From assembly GCA_015075555.1 (NCBI GenBank), contig JABTUD010000001.1:1-64000 (forward strand): 64,000 bases of DNA. Direction: 5' to 3'. The position numbers were made by a program, and so were the translations under genes. The notes beneath the pieces are model-generated. The model saw nothing but the letters and a program-made list of their open reading frames with translations, did no database searches and was not told where the DNA came from. Source of the stretch: Thermoflexaceae bacterium (lineage in GTDB: Bacteria > Chloroflexota > Dehalococcoidia > Tepidiformales > Tepidiformaceae). Position 1 is the first letter of the stretch. Each line of letters opens with the position of its first letter. Positions 52,389 through 62,394 of this stretch are shown here, piece by piece.

Positions 52389-53290
52389 TGCCCCCGGCGA
52401 AGCTTGAAGCTCGCGGCCTCGGCATTCGCTTTGGCGGCCTTGCGGCGCTGAGCGAAATCAGCTTCACCGTTGCTGCCGGGGAAATCCACGGCCTGATTGG
52501 CCCCAACGGAGCCGGCAAGACCACGTTCTTCAACTGCGTTACCGGCTTCTACCAGCCCACCAGCGGCGAGCTATGGCTTGACAGCCTCCGCATTGACGGG
52601 CTCCGCACCCATGAGACGAGCGCCATTGGCGTGTCGCGCACCTTCCAGAACATCCGGCTCTTTTCGAACATGACGGCCATAGAGAACGTCCTCGTCGGCA
52701 GCCACATGCATATCGGCGTTGGCGGACGCGAGGTGGCCGTGGTGCGGCGGCCAACCGGACATCGGCTGCTCGACATCGCCCGGACCCTCCCCGGGGCGCC
52801 GCTGGCGGCCATCGGCGGCGTGGTGGAAATCGCCAGCGCCGTGGGACGGCCACCTGCGGTACGGTCGGCCGAGCGTGAGGCCCTCGAGCGCTGCCGGAGG
52901 CTGCTGGAGTCCGTTGGCCTCCGCGGGCGTGAGAACGCCGTCGCCCGCAACCTGCCCTATGGAGACCAGCGGCGCCTTGAGCTGGCCCGCGCCCTTGCCA
53001 CGAACCCGCGCCTGCTGCTTCTCGACGAGCCCACCGCGGGGATGAACCCGGCGGAAAGCTCCAACATGGTGGGGCTCATCCGGCGCGTGCGCGACGAGTT
53101 CGGAACTACCGTCGTCCTTATCGAGCACCAGATGCGCGTTGTCATGGGCGTCTGCGAGCAGATCACAGTGCTGGACTACGGCCGCAAGATCGCCGAGGGC
53201 ACGCCCGCCGAGGTGCAGCGCGACCCGACAGTGATCGAGGCGTACCTGGGGAAGCGCGCCTCCGCAGAGGGCGGACATGGCGCTCCTTAG
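52388..53290 (+). CDS. livG: Branched-chain amino acid ABC ATPase LivG (300 aa)
   Basis: Walker A GPNGAGKTT is near residue 38. The signature LSGG-type motif is degenerate here (NLPYGDQRRLELARAL), as is usual in LivG, and Walker B is LLLLDEPTAGMNP. About 40 extra residues (roughly 118-160, APLAAIGGVVEIASAVGRPP) lie between the Q loop and the signature compared with the common 255-residue LivG. It overlaps livF by 14 nt. Confidence 0.93.
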   Translation: MPPAKLEARGLGIRFGGLAALSEISFTVAAGEIHGLIGPNGAGKTTFFNCVTGFYQPTSGELWLDSLRIDGLRTHETSAIGVSRTFQNIRLFSNMTAIENVLVGSHMHIGVGGREVAVVRRPTGHRLLDIARTLPGAPLAAIGGVVEIASAVGRPPAVRSAEREALERCRRLLESVGLRGRENAVARNLPYGDQRRLELARALATNPRLLLLDEPTAGMNPAESSNMVGLIRRVRDEFGTTVVLIEHQMRVVMGVCEQITVLDYGRKIAEGTPAEVQRDPTVIEAYLGKRASAEGGHGAP

Positions 53291-53987
53291 TATCTCTGGC
53301 CTCGTTGCCGGGTACGGCGGTATCACCGCGGTCAAGGGGATCGACCTGGCGGTAGAGCAGGGCGAGATCGTGACCCTGATCGGCTCGAACGGCGCCGGCA
53401 AGTCGACCACCCTGAGAGCCATCTCCGGGCTGGTACGCCCCCGGCGGGGCGCCATTTCGTTCTCCGGCCAGCCCATCACGAGCCTCTTGCCCCACAAGAT
53501 CGTCGCCCTGGGCATATCGCAGGTCCCTGAAGGGCGGGGCATCTTCCACCGCCTCACAGTGCGGGAGAATCTCGATATGGGCGCATTTCAGCGGCGCGAC
53601 CGCGAGGTCGGCGCCGATATGGAGCGTGTCTTTGCGCTCTTCCCGCGTCTCAAGGAGCGCGCCGGCCAGACCGGGGGCACGCTTTCCGGGGGTGAGCAGC
53701 AGATGCTGGCCATCGGCAGGGCAATGATGGCCCGGCCGAAGCTTCTCCTCCTGGACGAGCCGTCGATGGGGCTCTCGCCCATCCTCGTGGAGACGATCTT
53801 CGAAACGGTCACGAATATCCGCGCGCAGGGGACGACCATCCTCCTGGTGGAGCAGAACGCCGCGATGGCCCTCGAGGTCGCCGACCGCGGGTACGTGATC
53901 GAATCTGGCGTGATCAGCCTGCATGGTACCGGGGCCGAGCTTGCCCGCGACGACAGCGTGCGCAAGGCGTACCTCGGCGAAGCGTGA
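53277..53987 (+). CDS. livF: Branched-chain amino acid ABC ATPase LivF (236 aa)
   Basis: Walker A GSNGAGKST (about 35-43), signature LSGGEQQMLAIGRA and Walker B LLLLDEPSMGL are complete. GISQVPEGRGIF is typical of LivF. It ends the five-gene liv operon and is followed by the palindromic acnA control region. Confidence 0.95.
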   Translation: MALLSISGLVAGYGGITAVKGIDLAVEQGEIVTLIGSNGAGKSTTLRAISGLVRPRRGAISFSGQPITSLLPHKIVALGISQVPEGRGIFHRLTVRENLDMGAFQRRDREVGADMERVFALFPRLKERAGQTGGTLSGGEQQMLAIGRAMMARPKLLLLDEPSMGLSPILVETIFETVTNIRAQGTTILLVEQNAAMALEVADRGYVIESGVISLHGTGAELARDDSVRKAYLGEA

Positions 53988-54014
53988 CGGCCGCACCGTG
54001 GATGCGGCGTTTTC

Positions 54015-54049
54015 CCAATGGCGGTAGCACCCGCCATTGGTGCTATACT
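54015..54049 (+). promoter_or_regulatory. Overlapping palindromes over the acnA promoter
   Basis: CCAATGGCGG (54015-54024) and CCGCCATTGG (54031-54040) form a 10-bp inverted repeat with a 6-nt loop. TAGCACC (54025-54031) pairs with GGTGCTA (54039-54045), sharing bases, so the two pairings exclude each other. TATACT (54044-54049) is a strong -10 next to them. The stem would overlie the -35, so it is a likely operator; it could also terminate liv readthrough. Confidence 0.5.
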
Positions 54050-54346
54050 CACAGCGGTTCGTCCCACCCAAATGCCGCCTCCGGGCCCAACGGTCCCCTC
54101 TCCCGGGGAAGTCGCGGGGCGCGGTAGAGACGAGACCTCCCGGGGCCATTGAGCGCCGCCGGGCAAGGGCCCAAGTACCCCCACCGTGCGTGGAAGGAGG
54201 CTTGGGAGTGGGAACGATTTCGCCCAGTATCCGACCGGTCCTGCTTTCCGGGGTGACCATGCCCGGGGCCACTGCGCCGCCCGGCGGTTAGATCGCCGCG
54301 CGCCACAACGTCACCGTCACCAACACGGACAAACGAAAGGACCGCG
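54050..54346 (+). other. Long GC-rich 5' leader of acnA, candidate structured RNA
   Basis: No convincing gene lies in these 297 bases. The motif CCCGGGG occurs three times (54102-54108, 54139-54145, 54262-54268); the last two copies are each followed by CC, then a CA[TC]TG..CGCCGCC-like pattern. Several GC hairpins can form, including GGCG with CGCC near 54284-54295. AAAGGA precedes the acnA ATG. A leader this long before aconitase suggests RNA-level control; the structure is untested. Confidence 0.35.
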
Positions 54347-57028
<2,682 letters not shown>

Positions 57029-57088
57029 GAACAACACCGGCCCGCGCCGGCCCGCACCAACACACTCGAAAGGCAAGAAGAAGAACCC

Positions 57089-58309
57089 ATGGCAAAGATC
57101 AAGGTTGTGAACCCGGTCGTCGAGCTCGACGGAGATGAGATGACGCGCATCATCTGGCAGTTCATCAAGGACCGCCTCATCCTCCCCTACCTCGACGTGC
57201 AGCTGGAGTACTACGACCTCGGCATCGAACACCGCGACGCGACGAACGACCAGGTCACGGTCGATTCCGCCAACGCCATCAAGAAGCACGGTGTTGGCGT
57301 GAAGTGCGCCACCATCACCCCCGATGAGGCGCGCGTCGAGGAGTTCGGCCTCAAGGAGATGTGGAAGTCGCCCAACGGCACCATCCGCAACATCCTGGGC
57401 GGCGTCGTCTTCCGCGAGCCGATCGTCTGCAGCAACATCCCGCGCCTTGTCCCCGGCTGGACGCAGCCCATCGTCATCGGTCGCCACGCCCACGGCGACC
57501 AGTACAAAGCCACCGACTTCGTGGTCCCGGGACCGGGCACGGTGACAATCACTTACACCCCCGCCGATGGCGGTGCGCCCGTGACACGGGAGGTCGCGAA
57601 GTTCCCCGGCGGCGGCGTCGCCATGGGCATGTACAACTTCGACGAGTCCATCCGGGACTTCGCCCGCGCCTCCATGAGCTACGCCATCGTTCGCGGATGG
57701 CCGCTCTACCTGTCGACCAAGAACACCATCCTCAAGGCCTATGACGGGCGGTTCAAGGACCTCTTCCAGGAGGTCTTCGATGGCGAGTTTGCGGCGAAGT
57801 TTGCCGAGGCCGGCATCACCTACGAGCACCGCCTTATCGATGACATGGTGGCGCAGGTGCTGAAGGGGTCGGGCGGCATCGTCTGGGCCTGCAAGAACTA
57901 CGACGGCGACGTGCAGTCCGACGTGGTGGCGCAGGGGTACGGCTCGTTGGGCCTCATGACTTCGGTGCTGCTCACGCCCGACGGCAAGACTGTCGAGGCC
58001 GAGGCGGCTCACGGCACGGTGACCCGCCACTACCGCCAGCACCAGCGCGGGGAGAAGACGAGCACGAACCCGATCGCCTCTATCTTCGCGTGGACGCGGG
58101 GCCTGGCCCACCGTGGCAAGCTCGACAGCACGCCCGACGTGACCCGGTTTGCTGAGACGCTCGAACAGGTGTGCGTGGAGGCGGTTGAAGGCGGCGAGAT
58201 GACGAAGGACCTCGCGCTGCTCATTTCGAAGGACGCTCCCTGGCTGACCACCGAGGACTTCCTGGCGGCGCTCGACCGCCGCCTGCAGGCGAAGATGGCG
58301 AGCTGGTAG
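57089..58309 (+). CDS. icd: NADP-dependent isocitrate dehydrogenase, eukaryote-like (406 aa)
   Basis: It oxidises isocitrate to 2-oxoglutarate. [36 protein letters not shown] and [12 protein letters not shown] mark the 400-residue homodimeric class found in eukaryotes and some bacteria, not the 415-residue E. coli type. The last 23 codons and stop lie in a 76-bp segment that is perfectly repeated 700 bp downstream, so this gene end was part of an insertion event. The protein itself looks whole. Confidence 0.96.
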   Translation: MAKIKVVNPVVELDGDEMTRIIWQFIKDRLILPYLDVQLEYYDLGIEHRDATNDQVTVDSANAIKKHGVGVKCATITPDEARVEEFGLKEMWKSPNGTIRNILGGVVFREPIVCSNIPRLVPGWTQPIVIGRHAHGDQYKATDFVVPGPGTVTITYTPADGGAPVTREVAKFPGGGVAMGMYNFDESIRDFARASMSYAIVRGWPLYLSTKNTILKAYDGRFKDLFQEVFDGEFAAKFAEAGITYEHRLIDDMVAQVLKGSGGIVWACKNYDGDVQSDVVAQGYGSLGLMTSVLLTPDGKTVEAEAAHGTVTRHYRQHQRGEKTSTNPIASIFAWTRGLAHRGKLDSTPDVTRFAETLEQVCVEAVEGGEMTKDLALLISKDAPWLTTEDFLAALDRRLQAKMASW

Positions 58310-58313
58310 GCCG
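58238..58313 (+). repeat. Direct repeat, copy A: icd 3' end
   Basis: These 76 bp are identical to 58938-59013. They hold the last 23 sense codons of icd, its TAG and 4 more bases. They act as the left end of the 700-bp cassette. Confidence 0.95.
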
Positions 58314-58322
58314 AGTCCTACC
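58305..58322 (+). repeat. Inverted repeat over the icd stop
   Basis: GGTAGG and CCTACC flank 6 bases and bridge the left repeat border. Copy B lacks the right arm. It may end icd transcription or mark a recombination site. Confidence 0.45.
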
Positions 58323-58343
58323 CCTTGAAGCCGGGACCTCCAG

Positions 58344-58628
58344 GTGATTGTGTCGTTTGGGGACAAAGACACGGAGGCGCTCTACCACGGAAGGCTGCCG
58401 AAGCCCCGCTTTCCGGCCGATATCGTTACGGTCGCGCTCCGAAAGCTCGACATGCTGAATGCGGCACGAACGCTCGCTGACCTTCGATCCCCGCCCGGGA
58501 ACCGGCTCGAGGCGCTCCGCGGTGGCCTTGCCGGCTTCCACAGCATCCGCGTCAATGACCAATGGCGCCTCGTTTTCCACTGGGAAGGTTTCGACGTTCA
58601 CGAAGTCCGTCTGACCGACTACCATTGA
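58344..58628 (+). CDS. higB: HigB-type RelE-superfamily toxin (94 aa)
   Basis: SFGDKDTEALYHG, ALRKLDMLNAARTLADLRSPPGNRLEAL and the C-terminal FHSIRVNDQWRLVFHW match the HigB/RelE fold; Arg and Tyr/Trp of that C-terminal strand pair form the likely RNA-cutting centre. GTG 58344 is assumed; GTG 58350 is an alternative. HigB precedes HigA, the typical inverted order for this type. It lies wholly inside the icd-repeat cassette. Confidence 0.85.
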   Translation: MIVSFGDKDTEALYHGRLPKPRFPADIVTVALRKLDMLNAARTLADLRSPPGNRLEALRGGLAGFHSIRVNDQWRLVFHWEGFDVHEVRLTDYH

Positions 58629-58644
58629 CCTGGAGGAGGAGGCG

Positions 58645-58932
58645 ATGATTCCGAGTGACCGAATCCCTACGCACCCGGGAGTAGTCCTTCGCGAAGAGTT
58701 CCTGGTTCCCCTCGGCATTACCCAGGGAGCCCTTGCCGAGCACATTGGGATCCCGGCGAAGCGCGTGAGTGAGCTTGTCCGGGGCAAGCGCGGCATCACC
58801 CCGTCTCTGGCCTGGCTCCTCGCCCAGACCTTTGAAACCACGCCAGAGTTCTGGCTCAACCTCCAGGCCAGCTTCGACCTCGCGCAGAGCCGGCCTCCCG
58901 CCACAATCCCTCGTCTGCGTGTGGCCGGGTGA
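58645..58932 (+). CDS. higA: HigA-type XRE antitoxin (95 aa)
   Basis: THPGVVLREEFLVPLGITQGALAEHIGIPAKRVSELVRGKRGITPSLA is the classic HigA helix-turn-helix (about 8-57), which binds the operon operator and neutralises HigB. GGAGGAGG stands 6 nt before ATG 58645. Its TGA overlaps a 25-codon open frame of the duplicated icd end as TGATG. Confidence 0.9.
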   Translation: MIPSDRIPTHPGVVLREEFLVPLGITQGALAEHIGIPAKRVSELVRGKRGITPSLAWLLAQTFETTPEFWLNLQASFDLAQSRPPATIPRLRVAG

Positions 58933-59009
58933 TGCCGCCCTGGCTGACCACCGAGGACTTCCTGGCGGCGCTCGACCGCCGCCTGCAGGCGAAGATGGCG
59001 AGCTGGTAG
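58932..59009 (+). pseudogene. Icd C-terminal fragment in repeat copy B
   Basis: ATG 58932, overlapping the higA stop, opens MP followed by the 23 C-terminal residues of Icd and TAG 59007-59009. It is a by-product of the duplication and has no visible own function. Confidence 0.7.
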
Positions 59010-59013
59010 GCCG
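58938..59013 (+). repeat. Direct repeat, copy B: icd 3' end
   Basis: These 76 bp are identical to 58238-58313. Perfect identity suggests a recent event or ongoing conversion. It is the right end of the higBA cassette. Confidence 0.95.
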
Positions 59014-59051
59014 TGAGCCGCTGGCAACTCCGGGACCGGCCAGGCCCGCGT

Positions 59052-59076
59052 TCACGTCGTGATGACGTGATATGAT
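59052..59076 (+). promoter_or_regulatory. vapBC promoter with palindromic operator
   Basis: TCACGTC-GTGAT-GACGTGA (59052-59070) is an inverted repeat directly before the -10 box TATGAT (59071-59076). The start ATG 59083 is 6 nt beyond, so the mRNA is probably leaderless. The palindrome suits autorepression by the VapBC complex. Confidence 0.55.
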
Positions 59077-59082
59077 GACGCC

Positions 59083-59361
59083 ATGAGAACGATCATCGAC
59101 CTGCCCGAGGACCAGCTGGAGAAGCTGGCGAAGCTTTGCGTGGCGGAGCGGATCTCGCGCGCGGAGGCCATTCGTCGAGCGGTCGGCCGCCTGCTCGAAG
59201 AACGGGAGGCAGAAAACGTTCGCCGGAGCCGGGCGCTGGCGGAGGCATTCGGTGCCTGGAAGCACATGGGCATTGATACGGACGCCTACCTGGCGGAGAT
59301 CAGGGCCGAGTGGGACCGGGACGAGAGCGGCGACGGATGCTCTTCGACAGCACGATCCTGA
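59083..59361 (+). CDS. Ribbon-helix-helix antitoxin of a VapBC-type module (92 aa)
   Basis: MRTIIDLPEDQLEKLAKLCVAERISRAEAIRRAVGRLL is a ribbon-helix-helix DNA-binding start, followed by a charged tail that should wrap the toxin. Its end overlaps the toxin gene by 25 nt in another frame. It lies just right of the duplicated icd end, outside the cassette. Confidence 0.8.
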   Translation: MRTIIDLPEDQLEKLAKLCVAERISRAEAIRRAVGRLLEEREAENVRRSRALAEAFGAWKHMGIDTDAYLAEIRAEWDRDESGDGCSSTARS

Positions 59362-59696
59362 TCGACTTCCTGAACGGCATCCGGGAAGCACGTGAGGCTA
59401 TCATCCGGTCGCCGCGGCCGGCGATCAGCATCATCACGTGGATAGAGGTGGTCTCTGGTGGGCGAACCGAAGCAGCAGAGGAAGTGGCGAAAGAGCTTCT
59501 GAGCACCTTCAGTCTGCTACCGCTAACAGGGGAAGTTGCCGGGATCGCAGTGACTATTTGGCGCGAACGCCGCCTCAAGTTGCCAGACGCCGTCATCTAC
59601 GCGACGGCCCTCCAGAACCAGCTCGTTCTGGTGACGCGCAACACGTGGGACTTCCCACGGGATGACCCCACGGTGGTCGTGCCCTATCAGCTGTGA
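59337..59696 (+). CDS. PIN-domain (VapC-type) RNase toxin (119 aa)
   Basis: The PIN acidic residues are in place: Asp4 (LFDSTILID), Glu37 (ITWIEVVSG), Asp84 (LKLPDAVIYAT) and Asp105 near the end. VapC toxins cut tRNA or rRNA. ATG 59337 is chosen because Asp4 follows it; an in-frame GTG at 59310 would add nine unlike residues. The overlap with the antitoxin frame implies tight coupling. Confidence 0.85.
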   Translation: MLFDSTILIDFLNGIREAREAIIRSPRPAISIITWIEVVSGGRTEAAEEVAKELLSTFSLLPLTGEVAGIAVTIWRERRLKLPDAVIYATALQNQLVLVTRNTWDFPRDDPTVVVPYQL

Positions 59697-59803
59697 AGCG
59701 CGCCTGCTCGGCCGGCGTGTAGCCTGGCGGTCTTCTCCTCAGCAGGGGAGGCTGTCTCGGTGTGCGTTCGCCGGTAGAAGCCGGTGTGCTAGGCTTCAGT
59801 AAG

Positions 59804-59828
59804 ACCCGCGGGACCACCGCCTGCGGGT
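59804..59828 (+). promoter_or_regulatory. Hairpin in the leader of the carboxyltransferase gene
   Basis: ACCCGC (59804-59809) pairs with GCGGGT (59823-59828) 29 nt before ATG 59857. It might influence transcription or translation; no matching RNA family is recognised. Confidence 0.25.
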
Positions 59829-59856
59829 TGTTCACCCTCTTCCCACGGATTGCGCG

Positions 59857-61353
59857 ATGACCAGAGTCGGCATCATGGAGACTGCCATCCGCGACGGCCA
59901 CCAGTCCTTGCTGGCCACCCGGATGCGCACCGAGGACATGCTCCCCGCCCTCGAGCGGATGGACGAAATCGGCTACCACAGCATCGAATGCTGGGGGGGC
60001 GCCACCTTCGATACCGCCATGCGCTTCCTGAAGGAAGACCCCTGGGAGCGGCTGCGCGAAGTCAAGAAACGCCTCAAGAAGACCCCCACCCAGATGCTCC
60101 TGCGTGGCCAGAACGCCGTCGGCTACCGCCACTATGCCGACGACGTGGTACGGGCGTTCTGCGACCGCGCGGTCGCCAACGGCATGGACATCTTCCGCAT
60201 CTTCGATGCACTCAACGACACCCGGAACCTGGAAACCGCCTTCGATGCCGTAAAGCGCGCGGGCGGGCACGTACAGGCGACAATCTGCTACACCATCTCC
60301 CCGGTCCACACCGTGGACACGTACGCGAAGATGGCGGGCGAAATGGTGCAGATGGGCGCGGACTCGCTCTGCATCAAGGATATGGCGGGCCTCCTGAGCC
60401 CCATGATGGCCCGCGCGCTTGTCACACGGCTCAAGAACGACCATCCCCGGATGCTCGTGCAGATGCACTGCCACGACACCTCGGGCTATTCGGAGATGGC
60501 GTACCTCATGGGCGTGCAGGCCGGCGCGGATGTCATCGACTGCGCCATCAGCAGCATCGCGGGTGGCACTTCGCAGCCGGCTACCGAGACACTCGTGGCC
60601 GCCCTCGCGGAAGACCCGGACCATGCCACCGGGCTCGACCTTGAAAAGCTCGGTGACCTTGCCGCCTACTTCCGGGACGTGCGCAAACGGTACTGGAAAT
60701 TCGAAAGCAACCTGCTCGGGGTCGATGCTGGCGTCCTTTCGCACCAGGTGCCCGGCGGGATGATTTCCAATCTCGTCGGCCAGCTCCGGGAGCAGGGCCA
60801 GGAGGCGAAGCTGCCCCTTGTCCTGAAGGAGAATGCAGCCGTACGCGCCGATCTCGGCTACCCACCCCTGGTGACCCCCAGCTCGCAGATCGTCGGCACC
60901 CAGGCGGTGCTCAACGTGCTCACAGGGAAGCGGTACGGCACCGTCACTCGCGAGACGAAGAACCTGGCCCGGGGTATGTATGGTCGGACCGCCGCACCGA
61001 TTGCGCCCGACGTCCTGAAGACCATCCTTGGCAACGACCAGCCTATCGGCCACCGCCCTGCGGACGACCTTGCGCCCGAGATGGAGAAGTCACAGGAAGA
61101 GATCGGTGACCTTGCCGGGAACATCGATGACGTACTCAGCTATGTGATGTTCCCGCAGCCGGCAAAGGAGTTCCTGCAGTGGCGGCGCGAAGGTGGTGGC
61201 CCGGAACGCGAACTGGTGGCCGCCGTGGTCGCCGCAATGGTGGTCCGCGAGAAGCGGACAGCCGCAGCTACGCCAGCGGTCACAACTGAGCCGGCGGCCA
61301 ACGGCGCCGCGAACTCATGGCGCAGCTTTGGCCGCATGCGCCAGATGCGCTAG
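59857..61353 (+). CDS. Biotin-dependent carboxyltransferase subunit (pyruvate carboxylase B / oxaloacetate decarboxylase alpha / 5S type, 498 aa)
   Basis: The aldolase-like barrel begins IMETAIRDGHQSLLATRMRTEDML; metal and biotin residues are in RDGHQS, FRIFDALND, CIKDMAGLL and HCHDTSGYS. The C-terminal PYC_OADA part follows (VPGGMISNL). These enzymes move CO2 between carboxybiotin and pyruvate or a similar acid. A biotin carrier gene follows 16 nt later. No biotin carboxylase is in the window, so the acceptor/donor direction is open. Confidence 0.9.
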   Translation: MTRVGIMETAIRDGHQSLLATRMRTEDMLPALERMDEIGYHSIECWGGATFDTAMRFLKEDPWERLREVKKRLKKTPTQMLLRGQNAVGYRHYADDVVRAFCDRAVANGMDIFRIFDALNDTRNLETAFDAVKRAGGHVQATICYTISPVHTVDTYAKMAGEMVQMGADSLCIKDMAGLLSPMMARALVTRLKNDHPRMLVQMHCHDTSGYSEMAYLMGVQAGADVIDCAISSIAGGTSQPATETLVAALAEDPDHATGLDLEKLGDLAAYFRDVRKRYWKFESNLLGVDAGVLSHQVPGGMISNLVGQLREQGQEAKLPLVLKENAAVRADLGYPPLVTPSSQIVGTQAVLNVLTGKRYGTVTRETKNLARGMYGRTAAPIAPDVLKTILGNDQPIGHRPADDLAPEMEKSQEEIGDLAGNIDDVLSYVMFPQPAKEFLQWRREGGGPERELVAAVVAAMVVREKRTAAATPAVTTEPAANGAANSWRSFGRMRQMR

Positions 61354-61369
61354 GAACTGGAGAGCAGAG

Positions 61370-61885
61370 ATGGCGAAAGCAACAATCGGTGGCCGCATAT
61401 ACGAGGTAGAGGTTCGCGGCGATACCGTGGTGGTGGATGGACACGAATTCCCCGTGAAGGTCCGTGAAGAGGCGGAATACGCCACGGTGACTGCTGGAGG
61501 AGTTGCCTACCGCGTGCAACTGCCGCCCGAAGGCGAGCGCCAGAGCGGTATGGCCGTGAAGGTCGACTATCGCCCATTCACGCTCGAATGGGAGGGACGA
61601 CTGGGCGGAGGGCCGGCGCCCCGGGAGGCGAAGCCCGCTGCCGCGGCCGGCGCCGCTCCCAGGCCCGGAGTCAAGGGAGGCGTGCCTGCCCAGATTGCCG
61701 GCCGGATTCTGAAGGTTCACGTCAAAGCCGGGGACGCGGTCAAGCAGGGCGATGTCCTCATCATCCTCGAAGCCATGAAGATGGAAAACGAGATCAAAGC
61801 CCCGGCGGACGGCGCTGTCAAGGAGGTCCTTGTTGCGGAGGGCGCAAGGGTCGCCGAGGGCGAGACCCTGGTCGTGATCGGCTAG
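61370..61885 (+). CDS. Biotin carrier protein (biotin/lipoyl domain, 171 aa)
   Basis: A beta-rich N-terminal part (about 1-80) and an Ala/Pro linker lead to a biotinyl domain (about 103-171). Lys137 in EAMKMEN is the biotin-attachment lysine. It serves the preceding carboxyltransferase; GGAGAGCAGAG lies before ATG 61370. The long N-terminal part resembles the linker domain of acyl-CoA or pyruvate carboxylase carriers. Confidence 0.92.
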   Translation: MAKATIGGRIYEVEVRGDTVVVDGHEFPVKVREEAEYATVTAGGVAYRVQLPPEGERQSGMAVKVDYRPFTLEWEGRLGGGPAPREAKPAAAAGAAPRPGVKGGVPAQIAGRILKVHVKAGDAVKQGDVLIILEAMKMENEIKAPADGAVKEVLVAEGARVAEGETLVVIG

Positions 61886-61919
61886 ACAAGGTGCGTTCGA
61901 CCCAACAGGGCGGCGAACT

Positions 61920-61925
61920 TAGAAT
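61920..61925 (+). promoter_or_regulatory. -10 box of the next gene
   Basis: TAGAAT lies 43 nt before GTG 61969, and GGAG is near the start codon. A convincing -35 is absent. Confidence 0.4.
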
Positions 61926-61968
61926 TGCCCCCGAGAACATCGGCCGGGCCCGGTCGAGGAGCTAGCGT

Positions 61969-62394
61969 GTGACCCTCAAGTACCTTCGCGACCAGCGGCA
62001 CAGGGAGACCGTAGCCGAGATTGCGCGGCTGAAGTTCCCCTTCCCCAACGAGGAATACCCGCACCTGGAAACGGTGGTGAACGAGCCGGAGCCCGCCCTC
62101 TCTGTTGGGAAGAACGGCAGCGGGAAGGACCTCTTCCCTGACATCGTCGTCGTGGAGCGGCCCGGGCAGTGGCTCCGGATGATGGCCGAGGTGGAAACGG
62201 CCGACACGGTCACCGAAGAGAGCGCGCTCACGCAATGGCTACCCTGTTCGAAGCAGGGCGACCTGCTCCTCTACGTGCCCGTGGGCTGCGTGAGCGAGGC
62301 GAAGAAGCTGTGCAAGAAGCACGGCATCCGCGTTGCGGGAATCCGCACGTGGCGCTTCCGCCCCGTGTGGGGATTGGAAGTCACCAACGCCTGA
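61969..62394 (+). CDS. Uncharacterised protein with nuclease-like motif (141 aa)
   Basis: No family is recognised. KDLFPDIVVVERPGQWLRMMAEVETADTV at about 53-82 has the spacing of a PD-(D/E)xK-type core (Asp58, then Glu74-Val-Glu76), but Glu replaces the usual Lys, so activity is doubtful. GKNGSGKDLF resembles a P-loop only superficially. The end overlaps the following HAD gene by 62 nt. It may be lineage-specific. Confidence 0.6.
   Translation: MTLKYLRDQRHRETVAEIARLKFPFPNEEYPHLETVVNEPEPALSVGKNGSGKDLFPDIVVVERPGQWLRMMAEVETADTVTEESALTQWLPCSKQGDLLLYVPVGCVSEAKKLCKKHGIRVAGIRTWRFRPVWGLEVTNA

Larger units (their letters stand above)
58314..59013 (+). mobile_element. 700-bp higBA cassette inserted at the icd 3' end
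   Basis: The unit carries higB, higA and a second copy of the icd 3' end, and nothing else. Its borders are set by a perfect 76-bp direct repeat. The pattern equals integration into an icd attachment site with restoration of the gene, as known for E. coli e14 and phage 21. No integrase is inside, so it would be a non-autonomous or decayed element. Tandem duplication by another route is possible. Confidence 0.65.

Noticed and set aside
59803-59825. T-box-like GGTGGTCCCGCGG on the minus strand
   Set aside because: It differs from the T-box core by one base, but no aminoacyl-tRNA synthetase or amino-acid gene lies downstream on that strand, and the rest of a T-box is absent.
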